Source of the DNA: Echinometra lucunter
Taxonomy: Eukaryota; Echinodermata; Echinoidea; Camarodonta; Echinometridae
Direction of reading: 5' to 3'
DNA length: 64,000 nucleotides
Assembly (NCBI GenBank): GCA_029962745.1
Contig: CM057152.1
Coordinates: forward strand, 25,090,766 to 25,154,765
Of the stretch, positions 34,895 through 45,734 are shown one piece after another. Positions within the stretch are counted from its first letter, which is position 1, and every line of letters starts with the position of its first letter. Made by a program: the position numbers and the translations under genes. Below the pieces are notes generated by a model. That model made no database searches, had not been told where the DNA came from, and was given only the letters and a program-made list of their open reading frames with translations.

Positions 34895-36123
34895 GATGTG
34901 CACAGCTGATCAATCAGCTGTGCGCATGACGTTTTAACCTGCGTGGTAGGGATGCGCAGAACATAACTGTGGAACGTCCTTAATTGGACAAGACGGTACA
35001 GACGTTTTGCTGCTTTAGTGTAGGTTTCTTTTACATGAGTATCCCAGTTTAGTTTGTTATTAATATATAGCCCTAACGGTTTTGCTTCCTTAACTTTCTC
35101 TTCAAGGTATCCAGCAATGGTAAGATGAGGTAATTCTACAGTATCTTTCGTGAAACAAATAACCATTTCCCCAGTTTTTATTGGGTTTATTTGCATGTCA
35201 TTTGACTTAGACCAAGCAACCAGATCATTGAGGGCATTCTGAATTGAACAAATTTTTCCTTGTGGGCATACCTCAAAGATGGTTGTATCATCAACATATT
35301 TAACGACAGGAAGGTTAGAACATAAGTCAGTTGTAAAAATTACAAACAACAAGGGGCCTGTTTTAGTTCCTTGTGGGACGCCCCATGTATATTTCTCCAG
35401 TCAGACGTAACTTGGTTAATTTTCACTCTCTGTTGTCTCCTACAAAGAAATGCTCTTATCCAATTAACAAGTGTGGGATCAACTTCTAAATTTTCTGACT
35501 TTGTAAGAAGCAAATTATGATTTATCTTATCAAAGGCTTTCTTATAGTCTATCAATAACTCTCGTACAGCATTATTCTTAGTATCCATTTCAAATGTCCA
35601 AATGTTAATGAGATCAATCAAGGCAAATACACTTGAAGATCGGGGTATATTCCCCTACTGCTGCGGATCAGCTTTTGGAAGATAGGTATCCCAAATCCAT
35701 TTACAGACATAACTTTCCAATATTTTTGCCAACACTTGAGGTAAAGAGATCGGCCTCAGATCATTTTGGATGGACACGGGTTGGTTATTTTTTATTTTTT
35801 TTTTTTGGCTTAGGATTAGCGCACACTGTGCGGCTCTCGACAGAGCTCCCATTTACATTGTTAATTTACTGCTTTTAGCACAGAATTATATTTTGTGGTC
35901 ATTGCTATTTTGTTAAGCTAGTTATCTAGATCTTACTAGACCTTTTTCAGAGTTTTCTGTGATTGTGGTTACCTGTAATATCGATTTCAAGTTTTGGCTA
36001 CTTTGGTTATCTCAGTTATGGCTAGGTAGCATGGCTTCCAATACATTGTAAGTAGCTGTCTATGTGTAATTTGTACTCATTGTATTTTGTAAGTATATGC
36101 ACTGAACCAGAACTTTGAACACA

Positions 36124-36393
36124 ATGGGACATCTTCAGCTGTGCCTGGTGGTTGCTTTGTGTCTGCATGTTCACATGAATGGACCTGGACATTACAATGG
36201 GCAGTCAACATTTCTTCCTTCTGTTCATCAGCCTTTCATCAGGAAGCATCTAGGATCTCCTATAGCTCGAACTGCAATGCCACCTTTTAGATTGAGCTAC
36301 TTGCAAGATGGAGATATAAACCCTAACCCTGGCCCCGACCAGCAACTGTCATCTACATGGTACATCGCCTTTGCATGGGTTATCTTCTTCTGA
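36124..36393 (+). pseudogene. LINE leader peptide with 2A-like motif
   Basis: From Met at 36124 the frame carries a hydrophobic start (MGHLQLCLVVALCLHV) and then DGDINPNPGP, whose core DINPNPGP lies at 36313-36336. 2A peptides have D-[V/I]-E-x-N-P-G-P and cause ribosome skipping before the last Pro. They are known at the ORF start of several non-LTR elements, including sea urchin ones. Here Asn replaces Glu, which may weaken or abolish activity. The frame is lost soon after, at 36393. Confidence 0.6.
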
Positions 36394-36585
36394 ACCAGGG
36401 ATTCAGTACACTCCAACACAGCTTCATCATTTGAAAGGTCGCGGGTCTTCACTACCGGAAAATGTTCTACGCATCATCAACGAACTTCACATTAATCACA
36501 GTACTGTCAGATTAAATCTTAAAAAGAAAACCAGGAGAGGAACGCGTGGCGGTAAGGGAAAGGGAAAGAGACACAAGTAGCAACA

Positions 36586-37427
36586 GCTCCTCCATCTCTA
36601 CTCATTCCAGTTACCTTCAGTTGTGTACGGTGAATGTTCGCTCAGTACGTAGTAAGTCAGCATCGCTTTTGGATTTCGTTTGTGAAAGTAAGGCCGACTT
36701 GTAAGCTATGACTGAGGCTTGGTTGACGGACAATGACTCTGCAATCATCCATGATATCATCCCTGTTGGTCACCGATCTGTCCATTGCCCGCGTACTATT
36801 CGTCGTGGAGGAACTGCTCTTCTCTTCAAGGACAATCTCGATGTTCATCAGGTTCTGGCCGGTGAGAAGAGGTCGTTTGAGTTTGCTTGTTACCATATAT
36901 CACTCAAATCTTTCCAACTTAAGCTAATTAATATTTATAGACCGCCGTATTCTGATGCTCATCCTGTACCAATGTCTGTTTTTGTATCTGAATTTAACGA
37001 CTTTATACAGGAACACTTGTTATCCAATATACCTGTTATTATCACCGGTGATTTTAACATTCATGTCGGTGTTGATAATCAAGAGTCTAGGTTATTCATG
37101 GATCTACTTGAGTCATTTTCTTGTATTCAGCATGTTGATTGTAGTACTCATATACACGGTCACACTGTAGATTTGATTATATCTCGTAAGTCAGACAACA
37201 TAATTGTCGGGCGACCGTGGCCTGGCTCTTTAATTTTGGATCATTTCCCCGTTATGTGTCAGCTGAATTCAGTGAAGTCACAGTTGCCTCCTAAGAAAAC
37301 ATCTTTCCGTAAAATTGGTTGTATAGATTTGGATTCTTTGAAGGGTGATGTTGCTAATAGTTCACTTTGTACTAGTACTCCTGATGATCTTAAAGAATTG
37401 GTCACTATAATGATACACTTAATTTAA
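36586..37427 (+). pseudogene. LINE APE-type endonuclease
   Basis: A frame starting with VNVRSVRSKSASLLDFV, broken by TAA at 36703-36705, continues as MTEAWLTDNDSA, GGTALLFK, INIYRPPYSD, VIITGDFNIH and LILDHFPV. These are the T-E-W, RPP, GDFN and (S/L)DH motifs of apurinic-endonuclease-like nickases that open the target for retrotransposition. It ends at 37427 before the RT part. Confidence 0.85.
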
Positions 37428-37685
37428 TTTTGAACAAACACGCACCTTTGATTACCAAGACCGTTTCATCTCACCTGCAGATACCATGGTTTACAAATGA
37501 TGTAAGAACACAAAAAGAAAAAGGAGAAAGGCTGAAAAGAGATGGTTGAGAACAAAATCCTCTCTTGATTACGAGAATTTCAAAACTGTTCGTAATAAGA
37601 CCTTATTTGTTATGAATAGTGCTCGACGTACATATTACTCTGAAATGATAATGGAAAACAGTTCTAATCAAAGGAGTCTCTTTAA

Positions 37686-38082
37686 TCCATTCGTGACAGG
37701 AATTATTTAAAGCCTAATTTGATCAGCTTTTATTCTTCAAGTTGGCAACACCAACATTTTTATTTTATTGCTACATTTTTCATATAAAATGTCATGTATC
37801 TGAAATGAATATAAATTGACAGAAATTATGATAAGAAGTCAAAAAGTTGCCAATTTGCAGGGGAAAACGGTGATTTTAAACTTTCTATCACATTGCCAAT
37901 TTAAGGATTTTAATGCTTATTTTCCTTTAAATAATTTTCAGCATCAAACAACAAATACTGACGCAACCAAAATGGGCACAGTTTTTTGCTCTTTCTGCTC
38001 ATGCATTTGGTATGATTTTTAGGGCTCTGCATCAAAAGATATTAGGCCAAACCACAAAATGAGGACCTCTGTCACGAATGGG
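37686..38082. mobile_element. TTAA-site MITE inside the LINE
   Basis: TTAA (37682-37685 and 38083-38086) encloses ends TCCATTCGTGACAG and CTGTCACGAATGGG (one mismatch). Ends starting (C/T)CC with TTAA sites are typical of piggyBac. Without the insert the LINE reads on as SLFNVTKSLLN, as LINE proteins of this group do at this point. No ORF of note is present. Confidence 0.85.
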
Positions 38083-38233
38083 TTAATGTTACTAAATCTT
38101 TGCTGAATATCATATTGATAAGAGAACATTTGTTAATTATTTAGGAAATTTCTTCTGCGATAAGATCGTAAAAATTCTTTCTCATATAGAGTTAACTGTA
38201 AATAATGGAACTTTTACTCCTGATGACATATCT

Positions 38234-39850
38234 TTGGATAGTACAGATTTTGAGATTTCACACTCTCAAATCTTCTCTCAGTTTGAAATATTATCTGAAA
38301 GGGATGTGGAGAAATTGGTCACAAATCTTAGCAAGAAATCATGTTCTTTGGATCCAATCCCAACTAATCTTCTATTGCATTGTAATGAATCTCTTCTCCC
38401 AGTCTTTACCAAAATTATTAACTTGTCACTCTCAAATGGCCTTTTCCCTTCCGAATGGAAGGTTGCATTGGTGAAGCCACTGCTTAAGAAGCATGGCATG
38501 GAGCCTAGTTTTGATAATCTTAGACCAGTTAGTAATTTACAGTATATATCAAAACTTGTTGAAGGAGCTGCTACTTAGCAAATTCTAAAACATATTTCTC
38601 ATAATGCTGTTTCCATGTATGCAGTCAGCATACAGGCAGTTTCATAGTACCGAAACAGCCTTAGTCAAAATAAAAAATGATCTTCTATTGGCAATGGACA
38701 ATCAAAAGGTAACACTTTTGGTATTGTTGGATCTGAGTGCCGCTTTTGACACTATTGAGCATAGGATATTGTTGAACATACTACATACATCTTTTGGTTT
38801 GAGTGACTGTGTCCTCACATGGATCAAATCTTACCTTTCTAACAGACAACAAAAAATAATAGTAGATGATGTTATATCTGAGAATTTTGATGTTCCATAC
38901 CGAGTGCCTCAAGGGTCATGCCTCGGCCCCCTTCTTTTTACTCTTTATACAAGTAACTTGATTAATATCATTCAAAGGCGCTTCCCTAATGTCTCTTGTC
39001 ATTGCTATGCTGACGATACACAGTTACACATTTCTTTCAGCCCTGATAAGGAAAAGCATAATGACAATATTTCAAACTTAGAATCATGTATAAGTTATAT
39101 TCGTTTTTGGATGTCCCAACATAAGCTAATGCTTAATGATGGAAAAACAGAGTTTCTCATAGTCGGGGCAGGCAGGCAAGTAGCAAAACTGAGTGTTAGC
39201 AACATAACAGTTGGAAACTCAGAAGTAAAACCATCATACTTTGTGAAAAATCTGTGTGTATGGCTTGATTCTTGTTTAAACATGGAGAAACACATATCCA
39301 ACATTAGTAGATCACCTTTTTATATGTTATACAACTTACACCATATTCGTAGATACTTGGACCAGAAAAGCGCAGAAACCCTTATCCATGCATTTATTAG
39401 CAGTAGGCTTGATTATTGTAATGGATTATTGTTTGGTTTACCAGACTCACAAATCAACAAGCTGCAGCATGCGCAAGACTTGTATCCAGTTCCTCAAATT
39501 TTTCCCATATTACACCTGTTCTGATTCAATTATATTGGTTGCCAATAAGGCAGAGAATTGCATTTAAGATACTTTTGCTTGTTTACAAAGCACTGAATGG
39601 TCAAGCCCCTAGTTACTTGTCTGAATTGATATCATTTAGGTCACATTCATATGCACATAACTTACGAAGTACACAGGATAAGCTGCTTCTAAAGCTACCT
39701 CACTTAAGGACAAAAGTAAATCTTGGGGATCATGCTTTCAGTTGCGCTGCTCCAAAGCTTTGGATGGTAGATGTCTTACAGGGACCTCAGTGTTATTTGG
39801 GAGGTCAAAGGATGTGTGTAGGTCAAAGGTCAAATGAGGTCAAATGTTAA
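38234..39850 (+). pseudogene. LINE reverse transcriptase
   Basis: The RT begins with SERDVEKLVTNLSKKSCSLD, then IINLSLSNGLFPSEWK and PVSNLQYISKLVE, a stop at 38576, and then YRQFHSTETALVKI, LLDLSAAFDTIEH, VPQGSCLGPLLFTL and YADD (in SCHCYADDTQLH). After 39522 it shifts to QRIAFKILLLVYKAL and HAFSCAAPKLW. These are the canonical RT motifs 1-7 and the C-terminal tail of L2/CR1 elements. The tail fuses into the tandem array at ~39765, so the last residues are not LINE sequence. Confidence 0.88.
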
Positions 39851-40170
39851 AATTTACCTGCAAGTTTCTACTGGAGTGGTTTCGAAGCATAAGTCCATTT
39901 GTAACCTGACTTGGATGGTAGATGCCTTACAGGGACTTCACTGTTATTTGGGGGTCATAGGTCACATATCTAGATCAGAGGTCAAATGTTATAATTTTCC
40001 TACAAGTTTCTACTGGGATTGGTAGTTTTTGAACCATTAGTACATTTGTAGACAAGCTTGGATGGTAGATGCCCTATAGGGACCTTACTGTTATTATGGG
40101 GTCAGAGGTCTTTTAAGTAGGTCAAAGGGCAAATGAGGTCAAATATAACAATTTACCTGCAAGAATGAAC
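39766..40170. repeat. ~148-bp tandem repeat, about three units
   Basis: TTGGATGGTAGATGCC recurs at ~39766, 39910 and 40058, each followed by ACAGGGACCT, TGTTATTTGGG, AGGTCAAAGGTCAAATG and ACCTGCAAGTTTCTACTGG. Relatives lie at 43.5-44.7, 50.05-50.6, 55.35-55.5 and 56.05-56.66 kb. Confidence 0.85.
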
Positions 40171-40261
40171 AGGACAAGATACATTATGGCTATTATAGCC
40201 TTGTTTATTCTGGTTATCACATTAATTCTAGAACAGTTTTAGCCATTATGTTTACTGAATA

Positions 40262-41640
40262 CAGTGCGTCCCAGAAAAAAAGTGAACAGTTGGAAAAATT
40301 ATTACCATTTGAGTATTTAAAAATATTTTCGGGAAATTGTCATACCGATGGTAAGCCCAAAGACTCTTCTATCAAATCCTACCAAAAAATCTCAAAAGAA
40401 TTTTCGCTTGAGGGAGCAAACGTAACTTTTGTAAAAGGGTGCAAAATTCAAACTTGACAAGAATGGGAATTTGTGCGGGTTGCTATCAGCAAAGCGGACA
40501 CGAGTGTTAATTGTGAAGGTGCACAAGTTTTGATATTCTGGGGGCTTTCTGGCGATTCATGAGTGGATATCACTTGTTGTGTTTATGTTATGAATATCCC
40601 ATCAGCATGTCATGCTTGAGTGAGCAATTGCATACTTTATTGATTGTTTTGTAATGTTAATTTGTGGTATGTTTTGACATTTAAGGTGGCATAATTTGGA
40701 TGCCTTTGATATGGTCATGCTGAAAGATCAGCCAATCAATCATTAAAAAATTAAGTCCATCCATCTTTCCACCATTCAGAAAAGCAGTTCACCAATCATA
40801 AACTCATTCCATCCAAGAGACATGGGGATGACACAACTGAAAAACTGCATTATGCAATGCAAATGCATAACTTTCATGAATGTAACTAAGATTTGATCAT
40901 TTCTTGATGGAAGATAATTCATATTTTGTCAGTTCTTTCGTTTGGTATATGGAAGAAAGACAAAAACATGTTTCATTGTATTTTATCATTGAAGTAAACA
41001 GGAATGGTCATGAAATTTACATGTTTGTAATGCAGATTGCAGTTATTTATTTCTGTCAACTCATGACTGTGTCTTTGGAATTGAATGAGTGCATGATCTG
41101 TTGGTTGTTTTTTCTGATTGACTGATTGGCTTATTAAATGATTGATTGAATGACTGACTGATTAACTGATGTTGCTCGGTCTGCATGACTTCATGCTGGT
41201 ATTATTTATCTGATATCCAGATATGCCAGTTTTCATGTTTTACCCAAGATTATCATTACAAAACAATCAGTACATACATGCAATTGCTCACTCAAGCATG
41301 ACATGTTGATATGACATGTTATAACATAACTCAACAGTGGATATCCACTCATTAATCGCCAGAAAGCCCTCAGAATATTAAAATTGGACGCCTCCACAGT
41401 TAACACTACTTCGCTGATAGTAACTAGTACAAAAACTAATTCTTGTCAAGTCTGGATTTTGCACCCTTTTACAAAAGTTACTTTTGCTCGCTCAAGCGTG
41501 AATTATTTTGAATTTTTTTGGTAGGATTTGATAGAAGAGTCTTTGGGCTTTCCACCCGTATGAAAATTTCCTGAAAATATTTTGAAATGCTCAGATGGCA
41601 ATTATTTTTCCAACTGTTCACTTTTTTCTGGGAAGCACTG
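40262..41640. mobile_element. TA-site (mariner-like) foldback with ~400-bp arms
   Basis: CAGTGCGTCCCAGAAAAAA at 40262 and its near reverse complement ending GGGAAGCACTG at 41640 are flanked by TA. The arms (~40262-40668 and ~41244-41640) stay complementary for ~400 bp, for example TTGTAAAAGGGTGCAAA against TTTGCACCCTTTTACAA. CAGTG..CCC tips with a TA site fit Tc1/mariner. No transposase remains. A related repeat at 53.87 kb shows the empty site. Confidence 0.83.
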
Positions 41641-41873
41641 TATAGGTGGAGGCAGCATATAGGAGACACAATCAAATTCATCTTGTTCAGACATGTCATA
41701 ACTTCCACACTGACAGCAGCAAGTTTTCATCCAGTTGGGACCTTATTTTGATAAATTCGGCAAATTAATTATTTTGCAGTTTTTAGTAATAACAGAATGA
41801 CAACAGACTGATTGCTCAGAAAGTCTTCTCACATTCTAGTGAGCATCCATTTTTCTCTTCATTCAATTTGCAG

Positions 41874-41967
41874 AGTCTTGATTTGCAATTTCTTCAAATC
41901 TACAGTTAGATGGTATGATGATCTGATTACAGCAAAGTCTATTTTGCCCTCAACAAATTCTGAATGG
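41874..41967 (+). CDS. NEPRO: NEPRO-like gene, fifth visible exon
   Basis: Acceptor cattcaatttgcag, donor GTAAGC. The first base completes Arg across the 35-kb intron, and the exon ends in phase 0. It encodes VLICNFFKSTVRWYDDLITA, continuing the VSRVRVL motif. The vertebrate equivalent is VSRLWVLYKGVLKRLxLLYE, with the same helix length and Leu/Tyr pattern. Confidence 0.73.
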
Positions 41968-43502
41968 GTAAGCTGTAGATTTTTATGCAATTGCCATTTA
42001 TCATTTATTACTGGTATATTTATTTGTAATAGAATGTTTTAAAGATTTCTATTTTACCAGGTGTTTCATCATGTTCATGGATTAACTCCAGTACAGCAGA
42101 AGCTGTTGAGTTGAACCTACCTAGCCTAGCTTGAGGCATTTGATTTGTTTGATATGTCGGTGCTTTTAATCAAATTTAATGTAGGGAGTCACGGTGAAGG
42201 GAACAAGAATTTTAGAACTGGTTGCTTACTACAGCTACTTTGACTTAAGATCACTTGGAAATTTATGTTGATATTTCTATCCCTGGACTAGCTTGCTTTA
42301 GATTGTCTTACTGAATGATTGCATATTATGCATTTCATAGATGTCCAAATCATTGTAGTATTGATATGAACCTATTTCAGTGAAACCTTTTTCCAGAGGT
42401 ATGTCTTCAGTGACATTTTATCTATAATGCAGCATCCTCCCCAAAAACCTCCCCCACCCCCCCCCCCCCCCCCCCCCGCCCCAACGAAAAAAAAAATATT
42501 AAAAGGCTTCCACAATATCAGCAGGATGTTTGGCTGCAGCAAGTCTTATGTGCACAATGCCATTTCAAAATTTTGGGAAGATTTCTGTCCAATGAAAACT
42601 ACCCCCTCCCCACCCTGTTGATAATCTTGTAATTCAAAGGATCATAGTGAAAGTGCCCTGAAATTCTCTGTCGAAAGATCAAGCCATTGTATTTGAATGT
42701 TTGTAAGTGTCATGTTAGCAATATATGAAAGTTGACATTATTTGGTTCAAGATTGGTTTGTTTTCAAGTAAAGCTTTTGCAAATGTCTTTAATCCATGTC
42801 ATATTAATTTATCAATATAAGTAACTTCGTAAAGCAAAGCGAGGTTATTATTAGGAAAATTGAAGAAATTTGAAAAATATTAATGATCTTTCTTTGTCTT
42901 CCAGATTTTCCTTTATAGGAATACATTACAAGAATCTCTCGTTTAAAATATACCCCACCACTATAACACAGGAACCTAATATTTTAGTTAGGGTATCAGG
43001 ACCACGATTTCGTTTTCGTCATTTAAAGTCTTATCAGCATGATCAGTGCCTTGCATCTTTGCACAAGAGGTGGTGGCTTTGGATTACACCTGCACTCCTA
43101 ATCATCTTACAAAATAGTGTCAATAAACTCTTACCATGGCACTGCCTGAAAGGAAATGAGAAGTAGGAAATAAATATTTCTTTTATTTTAAGATATTGCC
43201 ATGTCCAAAAGTCACTCATAACTTAGATGAAGGCCAAAATTAAACTTCAAATGAAGCAAAATAACATAGAACTAGCAATTATAGCAACAATTTTAACTCC
43301 ATAAGCTAACCCTGTCGCGCCGCAATATCATAGTGCTGGACATTTGTATCGCTATGAGGCAGTGAACCGCATCACAAGCGTATTTATTGTTATTTGTCTG
43401 ACGTTTGAAGTTTTGTTTTCTTTTTGTCTCACCCACTGGAGGTGAAGGCGAGACTTAGGGATCCAAATGGCATCTGTCCGTCGTCCGTCGTCCTTCCGTC
43501 AC

Positions 43503-44756
43503 AAATGTTAAAGTTTACTTGCAAGACTCTCTTATGATGCATAACTTGGCAACTGCTGGTCCAATTGCAACCAAACTTTGGTGGTAGATGCACTAGGGGT
43601 ACCATCATGTTGCGGTGCTGTCGGAGGCCACATGGTGGGGTCAAAGGTCATTTGAGGTCACATTGTTATAGAGTACCTGCAAGACTCTTTTTACATACAT
43701 TAAAGGCATTGGTTAACATTGTTATGATTTTAAGAAATCTTGTTTTGTTACTTGGAAATGGGATAAATATAAAGGTTATAGTGTAAAAATACCAGTCTGA
43801 AAATTTCAAAGTATAATATCCACAGGAAGTATTCTTAAATATAAAAAATACCAATGTTTGAAAAATATACAAGGGTCGGTTGCACAGAATAGACATAAGG
43901 AGTGCGCATGCGCATATGACTCACATTACCGTACTGTGTGTATTGGCGTATCACGCTGCGGGAGGCGCATAACGGCATTTTCAAATCCAAGCAAAATGGT
44001 CCTCTTAGTGATTGTCTCGTGAGACGGAGGTTAATAAAATCGCCGTTTGCGTCTAACTTACACTTTTTCATTCCAAATTATGCTTGGTTTCAGGGTTTTT
44101 TAGTACAAATACAAGTACTCATACACATGTTTCATCTTCGTTAGAGAATTTTTTAAATCAGCTACTCACAAAGTTAGCCAATGCCTTTAAAGTTTACCTG
44201 CAAGACTCTCTTATGACACATAACTTGGCAACTGTTGGTCCAATGGCAACCAAACTTGGGTGATAGGTGCACTAGGGGTAACATCATGTTGTGGTGCTGT
44301 TGCAGGTCACATGGTGAGGTCAAAGGTCATTTGAGGTCAAATGTTAGAGTTTACTTGCAAGACTCTCTTATGACAAAAAACTTTGCAACTGTTGCTCCCT
44401 TTTCAACTAAACTTGGGTCATAGATGTACTTGGGGGACCTTCATGTTATAGTGGTATCGGAGGTCACATGGTAAGATCAAAGGTCATTTTTATTTCAAAC
44501 GTTAAAGTTTACCTGCAAGACTCTCTTATGACACATAACTTGGCACATGTTGCTGCAATAGCAACCAAATTTGGGTGATACATGCACCAGGGGTACATTC
44601 GTGCTATTGTGCTGTCAGGTCACATGGTAAGGTTAAAGGTCATTTTAGGTCAAACATTAAAGTTTAACCTGCAAGACTTTCTTGTGACATCAAACTTGGG
44701 TAGGGATGTACTTGGGGAAACTTTTGTGTTATTTAGTCACGGGTGGGCGAGACACA
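43503..44756. repeat. ~155-bp tandem units bracketed by GTCTCACCCAC / GTGGGCGAGAC
   Basis: AAAGTTTACCTGCAAGACTC recurs at ~43508, 44190, 44346, 44506 and 44660. The block is framed by GTCTCACCCACTGG (43427) and GGGTGGGCGAGAC (44743), inverted to each other, which suggests a TIR element with an internal array. The same type of end, followed by (CCGT)n, recurs at 55082-55160. Confidence 0.72.
43704..44186. mobile_element. 483-bp TTAA-site MITE inside the array
   Basis: AGGCATTGGTTAAC at 43704 and GTTAGCCAATGCCT ending 44186 are flanked by TTAA (43700-43703, 44187-44190). It splits one tandem unit, whose two halves rejoin in register. AGG-type tips at TTAA are compatible with Kolobok. Confidence 0.83.
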
Positions 44757-45329
44757 ATCTTGCTATTGGCTTGTTTTTGCTTGAATTTTGAAATATTTTT
44801 CACCCAGGATTTTTATCTGAAAGTGAAAATTATTTATAGTCATGAAAATGTTATTACTTTCTCATTTAAATACAACCAGCAAGTGGTACTTCATGTCTCG
44901 GAGTACCACTGTCATGGTTGACAGCAGGCAGGTAGGTAAAGGGATGTGCTGAATACCCATTGGGTATCTGTAATAAGAGATAGAAATTGATGCTCAAACC
45001 TGAATTGCAAAACTTTTTCACAGAATTTTGATGGATGCATAGTGCATAGCTGATTCATAGATACAAAATATTTTTGTTTTCATAAATAGATTGAAAGCTC
45101 CAACAAGGGACAGGGAAAGCAAGGTTGCGGGGGGGGGGGGGGGGGGAGCATTCAGAATCAATATATTAAAAAGGGGGATTAAATTAATTAGAGAAAGAGA
45201 GAGACAATAGTCCATTAAATAAGCAAGAAATAATCATTTATTTATTGGTATATAAAGCCTGATCATGGAACAGAACATGAATTGAAATGCAAAATTTTTT
45301 AAATACATTACATTACGCTTGACAACACA

Positions 45330-45730
45330 TGTTGTCACACGACATGAATTTCGCAGCCAACTTTGCATCCCATTTATGAAATTTGCAACCTGTGTCGCGA
45401 AATTTATGACCCAGGACGTGAAATTATGACACAGGATGCGAAATTCATGACCCAGGTTGCGAAATTTGCAACTGGGACTCAATGTTGACTGCGTTGCACG
45501 TGACCTGTTGTTAAACATACTTTTAAGGTGACCCTGAAATACGCTGGACAACAGGCCATGTGTGACATGAATTTCGTGGCCAACTTTGTGTCTCAGTTGT
45601 GAAATTCATGACCCATGACGCCAACTTTGTGTCCCAGTCACAAATATTGTATTGGGTCATGAATTTTGATCCCAGGTCATGAATTTCGCATCCCAGGTCA
45701 TGAATTTCGCATCATTGGTCGCAAAATACT
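45330..45730. repeat. Minisatellite of ATGAATTTCGCAxCCCAGG boxes
   Basis: Boxes such as GAAATTCATGACCCAGG and ATGAATTTCGCATCCCAGG repeat ~15 times in both orientations. Two larger blocks (45342 and 45568) are ~226 bp apart. Confidence 0.75.
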
Positions 45731-45734
45731 GGGA

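Larger units (their letters stand above)
31580..34979. mobile_element. 3.4-kb TTAA-site DNA transposon
   Basis: Perfect 16-bp terminal inverted repeats GGACGTTCCACAGTTA begin at 31580 and end at 34979. They are flanked by TTAA at 31576-31579 and 34980-34983, and the element interrupts an RT reading frame. A TTAA duplication points to piggyBac or Kolobok. No transposase ORF is seen. It contains seven ~223-bp tandem units and a nested MITE. Confidence 0.82.
31175..35852 (-). pseudogene. Non-LTR retrotransposon RT, interrupted by a TTAA element
   Basis: On the minus strand from 35852 down, RT motifs appear in order: NDLRPISLPQVLAKILE, LLIDYKKAFDKINHNLL, LLFVIFTTDL, KYVDDTTIFE (catalytic YVDD) and IKTGEMVICF, then KAAKRLYRLVQL near 34985. 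The protein resumes at 31575 with RRAGLNRVDMCRYYVACIRS and ends at 31175. This is an APE-type LINE. The endonuclease part is missing (5' truncated) and one frameshift lies near 35345. The gap is a 3.4-kb insertion. Confidence 0.75.
36115..39768 (+). mobile_element. CR1/L2-like LINE, sense, with insertion and frameshifts
   Basis: The order is: a leader ORF with a 2A-like motif, a basic Arg/Lys/Gly segment, an APE endonuclease, an RT and a C-terminal tail. The layout is of the CR1/L2 group. The copy is inactive: several frameshifts and stops (after 36393, at 36703-36705, near 38100, at 38576 and at 39522) and a MITE at 37686-38082. It ends abruptly at CTTTGGATGGTAGATG, where the tandem array begins. 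Confidence 0.85.
6733..41873 (+). other. 35.1-kb NEPRO intron filled with mobile DNA
   Basis: The donor at 6733 and acceptor at 41873 bracket 35,141 bp. The exon phases on both sides match (AG plus A makes an Arg codon in the conserved VSRVRVL stretch), so I infer a single intron. Its contents are annotated separately. Gaps not covered by other entries (6.7-7.8, 12.05-13.57, 16.6-19.0, 19.6-21.1, 29.76-31.17 and 35.85-36.1 kb) show AT-rich DNA, CT or GA tracts (~18010-18240, ~30045-30120) and no recognised gene. Confidence 0.55.

Noticed and set aside
39766..40170. CRISPR-like array (regular repeats at 39.8 kb and elsewhere)
   Set aside because: Repeats are long, degenerate and without unique spacers, and the context is an animal genome.
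42870..43166. Additional NEPRO exon near 42905
   Set aside because: It follows an acceptor-like TTCCAG, but the fifth and sixth exons already join in phase and the translated segment has no NEPRO resemblance.
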